NCBI GenBank assembly: GCA_017610265.1
Contig: JAFCCH010000008.1
Location: 1 to 37,598, forward strand
DNA length: 37,598 nucleotides
DNA from: Nitrososphaerota archaeon
GTDB taxonomy: Archaea > Iainarchaeota > Iainarchaeia > Iainarchaeales > GCA-2688035
Reading direction: 5' to 3'
Shown here: positions 7,942 through 16,995 of the stretch, piece after piece
Position numbering within the stretch: position 1 is the stretch's first letter
Layout: every line of letters begins with the position of its first letter
Made by a program: the position numbers and the translations under genes
Notes under the pieces: model-generated
Database searches by the model: none
Seen by the model: the letters and a program-made list of their open reading frames with translations, nothing else
What the model was told of the DNA's origin: nothing

Positions 7942-10515
7942 TTAGCTTCTGGGCCCGTTTCCCAAAATTAGCTTTTTTTCTTCCAGAAGGGTTGTTTGCC
8001 TTACTTTGTCAACAGCGTCAATGTTTGCTGAAATGCTGTCGATTCCAAACTTCACAAGATGCTTTACCATTTCCGGCTTGCTTCCTGCCTGGCCGCAGAT
8101 ACTGGTTATTACCCCTGCCTTTCTGCATTTTCTTATAACATGCCTTATACTTCTAAGAACAGCTGGATGCAGTTCGGTAAAAAGGCTCTGAATCTTTACG
8201 TTGTTCCTGTCAATTCCGAGTGTTAATTGTGTTAAGTCATTTGTTCCAAATGAAACAAAGTCAATTCCTTCCTTTAAAATTTCGTCAATTCCCCAAACAG
8301 ACGCAGGGGTCTCAATCATTACTCCAAACTGTGCGCCATTGCTTTCTCCAATTAGGCCAACTTCTTTTGCAAGTTCTTTTGCCTTTCTAACCTCTTCAGC
8401 ACTTTGTACAAATGCAAGCATTATTCCAACATTGTCAAGACCTTCTTCTCTCAATTCCTTTATTGCCTTAAACTGTGCCCTAAGCATTTCCGGCGTATCC
8501 AAGTCACGCCTTATACCATGCCATCCAAGCATTGGGTTGTCTTCCTTTGGCTCTTTTTCTCCGCCTTCAAGTCCTCTAAACTCATCAGTTCTTGCGTCAA
8601 AGGTCCTATACCATACAGGCTTTCCCTTGAACAAGGATGCAACGATTTTAACGCCTTTTTTCACTGCGGCAACAAGCTCTTTTTCCTGCCCTTGTCTGAT
8701 AAACTCTGCAGGATGCTTTCCTGTTGAGGTAATCATATGTTCTGCCCTTAGCAAGCCTACTCCGTCTGCATTTGTGTCGGCTGCCTGCTGTGCTGCGTCT
8801 GGTAGTGCAACATTAACTTTTACCTGTGGTGCGACCTTTCTGAGCAAATCCTCTATCTTTTCCCCTTCTAATTTCTGCTCTTCTTTGTTCATCTCATCGG
8901 CTTTCTTTTCTCCAAACTCTTCAACAATTTCTTTTGCTTCCTCACTTGCCTTTTCTTTTATTTCTGCTTTTTCCTCTTCTGATCTTTCGGCAAGCTCTCT
9001 TTTTTCTCTTTCGACAATGCTTTCTTCTGTTTTTTCCTCAGCAGTTGAAATAGGCTCTTCCAAAACATCTTCTATTTTGTCAAAGTCATTAAGCTTTACA
9101 ACCACTATTTTTTCCTCAACAGGCTTTTCTATTTCAACCTTGCCCTTATAGACAATGCCGTCATAACCGTTTACAGTAACCTCATCGTCGTCTTCAAGCA
9201 TTTCCGTCGCATGTTCTGTTCCGACAACGCATGGTATTCCCAATTCCCTTGAAACAATTGCGGCATGGCAGGTTACTCCTCCTTCATCGGTTATAATTGC
9301 CCGGCTTTTCTTCATTGTTGGAACCCAGTCAGGGCTTGTCATTGGAGCAACAAGAATGTCTCCCTTTTCGACCTTTGTTATCTGGGCAACATTTCTAACA
9401 ACCTTAACATTTCCTGGGGAAACTCCGGGGGATGCTGCTAATCCATTCAAAATAATTTGGTCTGTTAAAGCTTCAAGAGCTTTCTTTCTTGCTGCAATTT
9501 GTTCCCCTGTTTCCTTCAAGCCAAGTGTTGTAATTGGCCTGCTTTGCACAATAAATAATTCCCTGCTTTCAATAGCCCACTCAATATCCTGTGGCTTTTT
9601 GTAATGGTTTTCAATCTGTTTTCCAAGCTTTGCAAGCTGTATAATTGTCTTGTCGTCAATCTTTTGCTTTTTTGCAATTGCGGTCGGAAGTTTTTCCCTT
9701 ACATTTTCCCTTCCCTTTTTTACAATTTTAAATTCTTGCCTGTGAATCTTTTTGTCAATAAGCTTAAAGCTGCCTTTATCAATAGTGTAGGTATCAGGAG
9801 TAACGCTTCCGCTTACAATCGCTTCCCCTAAACCAAAGCCTGCTTCTATTACCATCTTTGTTTCGTCTCCGGTCGGCTCTGCTGTAAACATTATTCCCGA
9901 GGTCTGACCGTTAATCATTTTTTGAACAACAACTGCTATTCCAACCTCTTCTGTCGAAAAGCCGTTTTTCTTCCTGTAGTAAACTGCCCTTGCTGTAAAA
10001 AGCGAAGCCCAGCATTTTTGCACTGCTGCAACAAGGGTCTTTCTTCCCCTAATATTAAGGAAGGTTTCCTGCTGGCCTGCAAAGCTTGCTTCAGGCAAAT
10101 CCTCTGCCGTGGCAGAACTTCTTACTGCAACAAGCTCTTCTTCAGTGCTTGTTAAACCCAACCCCAATTTTCTTTCTCCAAGTTTTATGTAGGCTTTTAT
10201 TATTTCAGTTCCAAGTGATTCAGACATTGGGGTTGCAAGAATAAGTTTTCTTATTTCCTCTGACACTTCTGCAAGCTCTTTTGTATTTTCAACATTTATT
10301 GCGTCAATTTTGCTTATAATTTCATCCTTGATTCCTGTTTCTTCTATGTAACGAAAATAAGCCTGTGCAGTTACAACAAATCCTGGTGGGACAGGAAAAT
10401 TGTGGTTTGCCATTTCTCCCAAAGAAGCCCCTTTTCCTCCGACTGAGGGAATGTCCTTAATTTTTATTTCCCTGAACCAAAGGATGTTTGGCGCTTCCAT
10501 TCCGTAGTCTTCCAT
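7942..10515 (-). CDS. ppsA: Phosphoenolpyruvate synthase, with long charged insert
   Basis: N-terminal ATP-grasp motifs (SVGGKGASLGEM, VRSSATAEDLPEASFAGQQETFLN), GGVTCHAAIVSRELGIPCVVGT phosphohistidine motif, C-terminal TIM barrel (GADGVGLLRAEHM-like, FVSFGTNDLTQLTLGIDRN). Confidence 0.95.
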   Translation of the reverse strand: MEDYGMEAPNILWFREIKIKDIPSVGGKGASLGEMANHNFPVPPGFVVTAQAYFRYIEETGIKDEIISKIDAINVENTKELAEVSEEIRKLILATPMSESLGTEIIKAYIKLGERKLGLGLTSTEEELVAVRSSATAEDLPEASFAGQQETFLNIRGRKTLVAAVQKCWASLFTARAVYYRKKNGFSTEEVGIAVVVQKMINGQTSGIMFTAEPTGDETKMVIEAGFGLGEAIVSGSVTPDTYTIDKGSFKLIDKKIHRQEFKIVKKGRENVREKLPTAIAKKQKIDDKTIIQLAKLGKQIENHYKKPQDIEWAIESRELFIVQSRPITTLGLKETGEQIAARKKALEALTDQIILNGLAASPGVSPGNVKVVRNVAQITKVEKGDILVAPMTSPDWVPTMKKSRAIITDEGGVTCHAAIVSRELGIPCVVGTEHATEMLEDDDEVTVNGYDGIVYKGKVEIEKPVEEKIVVVKLNDFDKIEDVLEEPISTAEEKTEESIVEREKRELAERSEEEKAEIKEKASEEAKEIVEEFGEKKADEMNKEEQKLEGEKIEDLLRKVAPQVKVNVALPDAAQQAADTNADGVGLLRAEHMITSTGKHPAEFIRQGQEKELVAAVKKGVKIVASLFKGKPVWYRTFDARTDEFRGLEGGEKEPKEDNPMLGWHGIRRDLDTPEMLRAQFKAIKELREEGLDNVGIMLAFVQSAEEVRKAKELAKEVGLIGESNGAQFGVMIETPASVWGIDEILKEGIDFVSFGTNDLTQLTLGIDRNNVKIQSLFTELHPAVLRSIRHVIRKCRKAGVITSICGQAGSKPEMVKHLVKFGIDSISANIDAVDKVRQTTLLEEKKLILGNGPRS

Positions 10516-10618
10516 CTAAACCTATTAAAAGACGGCGTTTTTGTTTAAAAGCCTTTTTAATTCGATGGCAGAACAAAACAGGAAGGAATAAATAAGATTT
10601 CAAACATCTATTTTGCTT

Positions 10619-10996
10619 ATGAGAAAATTCAAGTCAACGCCGAAAAAAAAGGCAATTGGAATGTTTATTTTCTTCGTGTTCATCCCGCTTTTCTTTATTT
10701 GGTTTTGGGTTTTTGCACTTGACAACAAGCCTGATCAAAACACTCTTGTAATTCTTGGAGCATTTGCATTGCTTGTGGCATATCTTTTCCTGCGTTATAG
10801 GGAAAAAGTACTGATCGTTCTATTTGAACAGCCTGTAAAGAAAATGTCTGAAGAAGAAGAATTGCTTGACCAGAAAGACAAAGAATCTGAAGAAACTAGT
10901 GAGTCTGAGGAAACAGTGGAAGACCTTGAGGAATTAAAAGAGGATGAGGAAATAGAGGACGATTTTCCTGAAGAAACTGAGCCAAAGGCAAAATAA
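10619..10996 (+). CDS. Small two-TM membrane protein with acidic C-terminal tail
   Basis: Two hydrophobic segments followed by an E/D-rich tail (EEEELLDQKDKESEETSESEETVEDLEELKEDEEIEDDFPEETE). Confidence 0.65.
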   Translation: MRKFKSTPKKKAIGMFIFFVFIPLFFIWFWVFALDNKPDQNTLVILGAFALLVAYLFLRYREKVLIVLFEQPVKKMSEEEELLDQKDKESEETSESEETVEDLEELKEDEEIEDDFPEETEPKAK

Positions 10997-11051
10997 ACGG
11001 TTGCTATACTTACGGAAAGGTATAAATAGCAGTTTTTTCTATTAGTGTACA

Positions 11052-12020
11052 ATGGCTTCGGATATATTTGATGAAGAAAAGCAAAGTGTTGGTGGCATTG
11101 GGGCATTGCCAATAATTATAGTTGGGGTTTCAATATTACTTTTACTTGGGCTGGTTGTTGTTTTGTCCCTTGTTTCGGGCATGCCTGCTGCTTCTTACAA
11201 TTATGAAGCCGCAAGAAACGTTTCTTCCGGTGGCCCGGTAAAGGAAATGGTCCATGACTTTACATGGGTTCTTTATCCTGTTTTCCTTTTTAGCATTTAT
11301 TTCTTTTACAAATTGTCAACAAAGCTTGTTTTGAGACGAAAAAACGAACTTGGACTAATGTTTTCCTTGATGGGAGCAGTGCTTTTGCTTGTTGCAGTCC
11401 TTTCCCTGTTTGGAATGTCAACAGCTGTTCAGCATTTATGGGATGCAAATTTTCCAACAAACCTCCTGATCGGCTGGCTTGTTGAGTTTTCTGTCTTTGC
11501 AATTGCTGGCCTTGGATTAAGCTTTGCAGGCAATAAATTAAATGATGGAAAAACGCCTTTGATCGGCACTCTCGGTTTTCTTGTTTTGCCAACCCTTATA
11601 CTTTCAGCATTTTTGTTATTGGCAGTTGGCGCAAACGATGCCATAATTTATGAACCATCGGAAACCAGAATTCCTTTGGATACAATTGAACTTTTTGGCT
11701 GGCTTTCAACAGTTGTTGTGTTTTTTGTCTTGTCTGCATTGAGTACAAAGATTTTGAAAAATACTGCCCGAGTAAAATCTTTGGCTTCCTCAATTTTACC
11801 GCTAAAGCTTGTATCGGGATTATATCTCTTTGCTGCTTTGATCGCCTTTATTTGGGGCATGCTTATTGTGGTTAATGAAAATTTTGCTTTCAGGCCAATT
11901 TTTGTTTGGCTGGCTCAAAGTCTGTTCTTTGGAGTAGTTGGAACAGGTGCCTTTTTGTTAGCCATGAAGCTTAAAAGCAAGCTTCCAAAAGTAATAAAGC
12001 CAAGGCAAAAGGCAGCCTAA
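11052..12020 (+). CDS. Multi-pass membrane protein of unknown function
   Basis: 322-aa ORF with multiple hydrophobic segments; no family recognised. Confidence 0.7.
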   Translation: MASDIFDEEKQSVGGIGALPIIIVGVSILLLLGLVVVLSLVSGMPAASYNYEAARNVSSGGPVKEMVHDFTWVLYPVFLFSIYFFYKLSTKLVLRRKNELGLMFSLMGAVLLLVAVLSLFGMSTAVQHLWDANFPTNLLIGWLVEFSVFAIAGLGLSFAGNKLNDGKTPLIGTLGFLVLPTLILSAFLLLAVGANDAIIYEPSETRIPLDTIELFGWLSTVVVFFVLSALSTKILKNTARVKSLASSILPLKLVSGLYLFAALIAFIWGMLIVVNENFAFRPIFVWLAQSLFFGVVGTGAFLLAMKLKSKLPKVIKPRQKAA

Positions 12021-12022
12021 AA

Positions 12023-13084
12023 TCATCCTATTGTTATTGGCCCGTTGCAAGTTATTGTTGCACTTCTTTTCAAACTTGCATAGTCTGTGTATTCAATTAC
12101 TATAGTGTTATTAGAAGAATACCGGCCTATCTCGGCCAATGCATCAGGGGTTAATTCTATTTCAGCTCCTGACTCAATGGCTGAAGGGCAATTCAAACTT
12201 TTGTTGTCGTTTCCCGCAAATGCGCCAGTTGGCTCTTTTCCAACACAAGTTACATTTTCAATGTTTCCGCCTGTAAGATTTGTAATTTTTATTTGGCCAA
12301 AGTCTGGTTCCCCTAAAAGAGTTTCTTCATCTATGCTTGATCCTCTAACCATAATTTTGGCAGGGTCGCTGCTGTTGCAGATAACATTGCTGGAATATGT
12401 TGGCATTATTAGAAAACCAAGGAAGAAGATTGCGCTTACAATCAAAACCACTACTAAAAAGACTGACGCAATCACTGCTGCAATGATTTTGGACTGGGTC
12501 TCGTTTGTGGTTGCTGTTCTTGTTTTAATCCCTTGAGCTGAACTGCTTTGCCCTGAAGCAGGTCGTTTCCTTTGCACAACAAATCCGCCAAGAGCCCCAA
12601 ACAAAAAGCCCCATATTGCTGACCAAACAACAATTATTACAAAGTAAACAAGACCGGCGATTAAATAAATAGAAAGAATGCTTGTGATTCCATCAATTCC
12701 TACCCCAAAAGAATTTAAAGTATTGGATCCTCCCAAAAATACTACACTTGCCAGATAAAACAAAAAACTCAAAATTGCGGTCGCAGTTGTTGAGGCAACA
12801 ACCAAAACAATGCCTGCAACTCCTCCTTCAATTGGTCCGCCGTTAACTGCCTTTGCTGCCTTGTAACCTGCCCAAATTTCTATTGCAATTCCTCCAAAAA
12901 ACTGAAGTATCCAAACAGCTCCTAGAATAAGCATTGCATTTTCCATGATTCCTATGTTTGGTATGCTTCCTACATTTCCCATAGTGTCATAGGCAAGTGG
13001 CGATACTGCAACAGGGAGTATGCCTAAAAGAACTGCAGTAATAAAAGGAATTTTTATTGCTTTGGCAATTTTTAAAAAGTCCAT
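12023..13084 (-). CDS. Multi-pass membrane protein with C-terminal extracellular-type domain, unknown function
   Basis: 353-aa ORF with several TM segments, then a Cys-containing Asn/Thr/Ser-rich C-terminal domain. Confidence 0.7.
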   Translation of the reverse strand: MDFLKIAKAIKIPFITAVLLGILPVAVSPLAYDTMGNVGSIPNIGIMENAMLILGAVWILQFFGGIAIEIWAGYKAAKAVNGGPIEGGVAGIVLVVASTTATAILSFLFYLASVVFLGGSNTLNSFGVGIDGITSILSIYLIAGLVYFVIIVVWSAIWGFLFGALGGFVVQRKRPASGQSSSAQGIKTRTATTNETQSKIIAAVIASVFLVVVLIVSAIFFLGFLIMPTYSSNVICNSSDPAKIMVRGSSIDEETLLGEPDFGQIKITNLTGGNIENVTCVGKEPTGAFAGNDNKSLNCPSAIESGAEIELTPDALAEIGRYSSNNTIVIEYTDYASLKRSATITCNGPITIG

Positions 13085-13157
13085 GCTTCTAATTAGGGCT
13101 TAGGTCCTTTTTTATTGTTTCGGAAAAAGAAAAAAATTAGATTTGTAAGTGGCTAAC

Positions 13158-13870
13158 TCACTTTTTGCCTTTACCTTTCTTGGCGTCGCCTTTTGCTTCT
13201 GGCTTGCCTTTTGCATCGCCTTTCTTGGCGTCGCCTTTTGCTTCTGGCTTGCCTTTTGCATCGCCTTTCTTGGCGTCGCCTTTTGCTTCTGCCTTACCGT
13301 TCTTTTCGGCTTCCTCACCTTCCTTTTCGGCTTCGGCTGCCTTTGCGTCGGCTTCAGCTTTTCTAATGTCCCTTGTTTTCTTTGGTCTTGTTCCAATGGT
13401 TTCAACATCGGTTCCTATTCTTACACTGAGCTTTACTCCAATTCTTGAGTTGGCTCTCATCAAAGCCTGCTTTGCAATGTCGACGTGTTCTTCGTCAACT
13501 AAAACTGAAATAATTTTCTGTCCAGGCCTTACTCTAACTGACCTTCCAATATTTCTTCCATAAGAGTGGCTCATTCCGCTTGAAACACGATCTGCTCCTG
13601 CTCCCTGTGCCTGCTTGTTTTCCCTAAGTTCAAAAATCTGTTAATTGCCATTCTGGTGCTTTCAATTGCATTGTCCCTTACCTGGGCGTGTTCTTCAACT
13701 TTCAGGTCAAGAATGTGTGAAAATTTTCTTGTGCCGTTTCCCATATTAAATTGCCTTGTCTGAATGCCTGGAATTGCCCCCACATAGCTCTTTCTGTGTA
13801 CTTTAACTGCGTAACGCGTAAATGCTCTGTCTTTCTTGCTACTATAGCAATGACCTGGTCTCAAACCCAT
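13158..13870 (-). pseudogene. rpl10e: Ribosomal protein L10e (uL16), split into two frames with an internal segment missing
   Basis: 13571..13870 encodes MGLRPGHCYSS...IPGIQTRQFNMGNGTRKF...VRDNAIESTRMAINRFLN. From about 13628 a second frame reads LRENKQAQGAGADRVSSGMSHSYGRNIGRSVRVRPGQKI..., which is the C-terminal half. The canonical segment between them (..FKIRVYPHHV..) is absent. Confidence 0.85.
13174..13290 (-). repeat. 45-nt tandem repeat (about 2.6 copies) encoding PEAKGDAKKGDAKGK
   Basis: Near-identical units begin at 13174, 13219 and 13264 (CCTTTCTTGGCGTCGCCTTTTGCTTCTGGCTTGCC...). Confidence 0.9.
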
Positions 13871-14000
13871 TATAAATCACTTTTAACTAAAGTTAAAAAA
13901 CCCTTGAAAAAATAGGATTCTTAATACAGATAATTCCCAAGAAAACCTTTAAAAAGCTTAACAGAAGCCTTTTCTTCTATTATCTTTTGCAGAATTCCTG

Positions 14001-14759
14001 CTAGAAACGCCTTCTTCTCCTTACCTGCCTTTGCTTCGAAACAGGTTCTTTTTTCCTAAAATTAGGTTTTCTGACTTTTGGCTGGCCAACCTGTAATAAG
14101 TTTGCCTTTGCTGCTGCCTCAATTGCCTTTCCTGTTTCCTTGAGGCCAAAAATTTGTGGCACAGGCCCCAATCCCTCAACAGGAATTCTTGACCTGTTCA
14201 AAAGAATGCTCTTCATCTTAACCCTTGCCGCTCCGACAATGTCGCTCTTGAAAGAGTTGCCAATCATGACTGCGTGAAACGGTTTTATTCCAAGTGCCCT
14301 TGTGCAATTTTTAAAACTGGCTGGGTTTGGCTTAAATTTGCCTGTTTTATGGCTAAAGGATATTGCATCAAACAAGTCAAAAATTTTGCTTGTCTTTTTT
14401 AATTTTTCAACAGCTAAACCCCAACTGTTTGAAACAAGACCGAGCTTAAATCCTCTTGCATTCAAAGCCTTTAACACTGGAATTGCGTCGGGATAAGGCT
14501 CCACAATCTTTAATTCTTTTTCAATTATGCCCTGCATCTTCTGCAAGTTTGCTTTACTTGCAGGAATGCCTAATTTTTTTATCAGGTTGCCTGAAAACTC
14601 TTTCACAGAACCGTTTCTTGCCTTTCCACAAAAAACAAGCTCTACTTTTTCTTTGTAAATGTCCAAATTAAATTCTTCAATAATTCGCTGTTCTGGATCG
14701 CCGCTTTTTACAAGGGTGCTATTCAAATCAAAAATAATTGCCTTAATTGTTTCAGCCAT
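14001..14759 (-). CDS. HAD-superfamily hydrolase (phosphoglycolate phosphatase-like)
   Basis: IIFDLNSTLV (motif I variant), LGLVSNSWG, SHKTGKFKPNPASF, AVMIGNSFKSDIVGAARVKMKSI; basic C-terminal tail QVRRRRRF. Confidence 0.75.
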   Translation of the reverse strand: MAETIKAIIFDLNSTLVKSGDPEQRIIEEFNLDIYKEKVELVFCGKARNGSVKEFSGNLIKKLGIPASKANLQKMQGIIEKELKIVEPYPDAIPVLKALNARGFKLGLVSNSWGLAVEKLKKTSKIFDLFDAISFSHKTGKFKPNPASFKNCTRALGIKPFHAVMIGNSFKSDIVGAARVKMKSILLNRSRIPVEGLGPVPQIFGLKETGKAIEAAAKANLLQVGQPKVRKPNFRKKEPVSKQRQVRRRRRF

Positions 14760-14867
14760 AGTATATTTTTCTGCTGAGATACTGATTTAAACATAGCCTG
14801 CTTTAAAAAATTAAATTTAAATAGTACTTGTTTCTTTTATGTTACTTGGATGAAAAACATCGCTACA

Positions 14868-15524
14868 ATGAAAAAAACGGTTTTTATTACTCTATTGATT
14901 GTTGCAGGCCTTGCCTTGTCAGGGTGCATTGATTTGCCCCTGGAAGCAATCGAATCTGAAGGCAATGCAAATTTAGTTTGGCGTTATCCCTGTGATAATG
15001 GCACAATAGTAGATGATCCAAGTGCCTGTCCTGGTGCAGGTTCTTCCGGATTAAATGAGCCTCCTTCTTCAGGTGACGAACTGCAAACAGACTATGCTGA
15101 ATTTTGTGAAGGCATGCAAACCAACTTCCATGCAGAAGCCTGTTATTCGGATTATGCAATTTTAGCTGATGATTTAGATTTGTGTACTTCTAAAGGAGGG
15201 ATTTATGCCGATGTTTGCAGCGGGGTCCTTTCTGGAAACTGCGACTCAATTCAGGCAGTGTCACTCAAGGATTACTGCAATTTTGAACTGGCAATTAAAA
15301 CCGATTCTGAAGATGTCTGTAGTCTTATTTCTATTGAAGCTTACAAGGACGCCTGTAATTTTGCATTAAGCAACGACCCTGCATCCTGTGCTAACATTTA
15401 CCTTGATACTTGCTACTATTCTGTTGCGATATTTACCAACAACAGTTCCTTTTGTTCAAATACAAAACAGGCAGCGTCGAATTATTACTTAGAAGATTTA
15501 TGTTTATTTTTGATTAAAGAGTAA
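14868..15524 (+). CDS. Secreted Cys-rich lipoprotein with repeated Cys motifs
   Basis: Signal peptide with lipobox LALSGC; repeated C..(Y/A)xDxC..xxA elements. ATG at 14850 is an alternative start. Confidence 0.7.
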   Translation: MKKTVFITLLIVAGLALSGCIDLPLEAIESEGNANLVWRYPCDNGTIVDDPSACPGAGSSGLNEPPSSGDELQTDYAEFCEGMQTNFHAEACYSDYAILADDLDLCTSKGGIYADVCSGVLSGNCDSIQAVSLKDYCNFELAIKTDSEDVCSLISIEAYKDACNFALSNDPASCANIYLDTCYYSVAIFTNNSSFCSNTKQAASNYYLEDLCLFLIKE

Positions 15525-15554
15525 TCGACAATTAGAAAAAGCAATTAACTAATT

Positions 15555-16073
15555 TTAGGCGTATTTCAATATTACAACACAGCACTTTTGGCTTGCATTT
15601 GAATTGTCAAGCGGGCAACTGCATTCGCCTGCATCGCCGTCAAAATCTGATGCAAGACCCATTTCCTCAAGAGAGTCAATCATTTGGTTTGAGGCGTTGC
15701 AGGTAACACTTACCTTTACCTGAATATCACTTATGCTGTTGTTCATAATTGTGCTTCCCTGTATTGAGAGCGCGTCGTTGTCTTCAAAGTCTCCTTTGTG
15801 GACACAAATTTGATCTCCTGCCAAGCCACTGCTTCCGGCCAAAGCGCTTGGAGCCAAATTGCTTCCTGTCTTGAATATAACAGGGTCGCTTGTCTTCAAG
15901 GCGCCGGGCATTGGCGACATTTCTTGAATCATCTGCTTTGAAACAGTCTGAATGTCGTTGCCTGGAATAACAATATTTGTAATTATTGGGATTAATATGG
16001 CCAAAATTGCAAGCGCAACTATTGCAGCAATAAGCAATTTGAAAACACTATATGCTTGTCCTGTACTGTTCAT
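15555..16073 (-). CDS. Pilin-like secreted or membrane protein (class III-like signal)
   Basis: Short N-terminus followed by a pilin-like hydrophobic helix (STGQAYSVFKLLIAAIVALAILAILIPIITNIV), then a Cys-containing extracellular domain. Confidence 0.5.
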   Translation of the reverse strand: MNSTGQAYSVFKLLIAAIVALAILAILIPIITNIVIPGNDIQTVSKQMIQEMSPMPGALKTSDPVIFKTGSNLAPSALAGSSGLAGDQICVHKGDFEDNDALSIQGSTIMNNSISDIQVKVSVTCNASNQMIDSLEEMGLASDFDGDAGECSCPLDNSNASQKCCVVILKYA

Positions 16074-16127
16074 AACTAGCTAATAAATAGTTCCTTGTGG
16101 TATTTAAACGTTTTCTTTACTCTGCCC

Positions 16128-16525
16128 TTATGCGCCTGCAAGCATAAATCCTGCGCCAAAAAGAATGCCCATGTTTATTTTTCCCAAATGTCTTTGGATA
16201 AAACTTTCTTTTGGAAAGGTGTCTAGAAAAATGGTTATTGCTATATAGATTGCAGGTATGGTTGTTGCAAGAAAAGGAAATCCAAACAACCGCATCAATG
16301 CAGAAACTGCTATGAAAAGGGCTGAAAATTTGATAATCCCCCAAAACTCTGTTTTCCGCCTGCGTAAGCAAATACATAAAGCATTATCAGAACAGCTAGG
16401 TTAAAGGGGTTGTTTAAGACAAGCCCAACAAGCCATGACAGGTCCAGCTTCCACGGGTTTTTGACTCCGTATTTTTCTAGGTATTCCTTTGGAATCTTCT
16501 CTTTTGAAAGGTGGTCGCCGTACTT
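16128..16525 (-). pseudogene. Remnant: toxin-like C-terminal sequence running into a membrane-protein C-terminus, with one homopolymer frameshift
   Basis: After the TAG at 16526-16528 the frame continues KYGDHLSKEKIPKEYLEKYGVKNPWKLDLSWLVGLVLNNPFNLAVLIMLYVFAYAGGK. With one extra A in the A4 run (16352-16355) it would continue TEFWGIIKFSALFIAVSALMRLFGFPFLATTIPAIYIAITIFLDTFPKESFIQRHLGKINMGILFGAGFMLAGA*. Confidence 0.55.
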
Positions 16526-16663
16526 CTAATTATACTTGAGTTTGTTGATTCCTTTTTCAATTAGCTTTACGAGTTTGATGCTTTCTCCGTCTCCTTGTTT
16601 GGCTCTCTGCTTAAGTTTTTCAAATTCTTCATCGAACTCTTTTACTGGAACAACTCTATACAT
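16526..16663 (-). pseudogene. RelE/ParE-like toxin, truncated by an in-frame TAG
   Basis: MYRVVPVKEFDEEFEKLKQRAKQGDGESIKLVKLIEKGINKLKYN*. The downstream in-frame text KYGDHLSKEKIPKEYLEKYGVKNPWKLDLS resembles the remaining half of an archaeal RelE-type toxin. Starts directly after the antitoxin stop. Confidence 0.5.
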
Positions 16664-16927
16664 TCAGTATTCCTTCCCTTTTTTGATTGCCTTGCCCAGT
16701 TTTTGGTTTGACGCAATCCACATTATCTTGTTGTCTTTTGTGAAAATAATCTTGTTTGATTTTAGCAAGTAGTCTAGGATTATTTGGAATGTTTGGTACT
16801 GAACCTGCTTGGGTAGGCTCTTCCAGAGCTCCATTCTTGCAGGATAGTTTTTTGCATCTTGTATAGTGTCCTCTACCATTAGCACAGTATCAAGCCTCGG
16901 ATAATGCAGAATTGTTTTTGTTGCCAT
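16664..16927 (-). CDS. Putative antitoxin, small archaeal family
   Basis: ILHYPRLDTVLMVEDTIQDA..YPARMELWKSLPKQVQYQTFQIILDYLLKSNKIIFTKDNKIMWI; adjacent, same strand, and zero-gap upstream of the RelE-like ORF. Confidence 0.55.
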   Translation of the reverse strand: MATKTILHYPRLDTVLMVEDTIQDAKNYPARMELWKSLPKQVQYQTFQIILDYLLKSNKIIFTKDNKIMWIASNQKLGKAIKKGKEY

Positions 16928-16995
16928 AAAAACATCTATTGTATATATTTATACAAGTAGTTTATTTAAACGTTTCGCTTCACTTAACAGGTTTA

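Noticed and set aside
8201-9151. 316-aa plus-strand ORF opposite ppsA
   Set aside because: Ser/Pro/Phe-rich antisense shadow of a strongly supported PpsA coding region; no recognisable motifs.
13149-13563. Plus-strand ORFs 13149..13448 and 13165..13563 with repetitive hydrophobic sequence (LGVAFCFWLAFCIAF)
   Set aside because: Antisense translations of the L10e repeat tail; periodicity is explained by the 45-nt coding repeat.
16117-16377. 86-aa minus ORF MYLLTQAENRVLGDYQ...
   Set aside because: Out-of-frame reading of the membrane-protein remnant; the neighbouring frames give much better transmembrane protein sequence.
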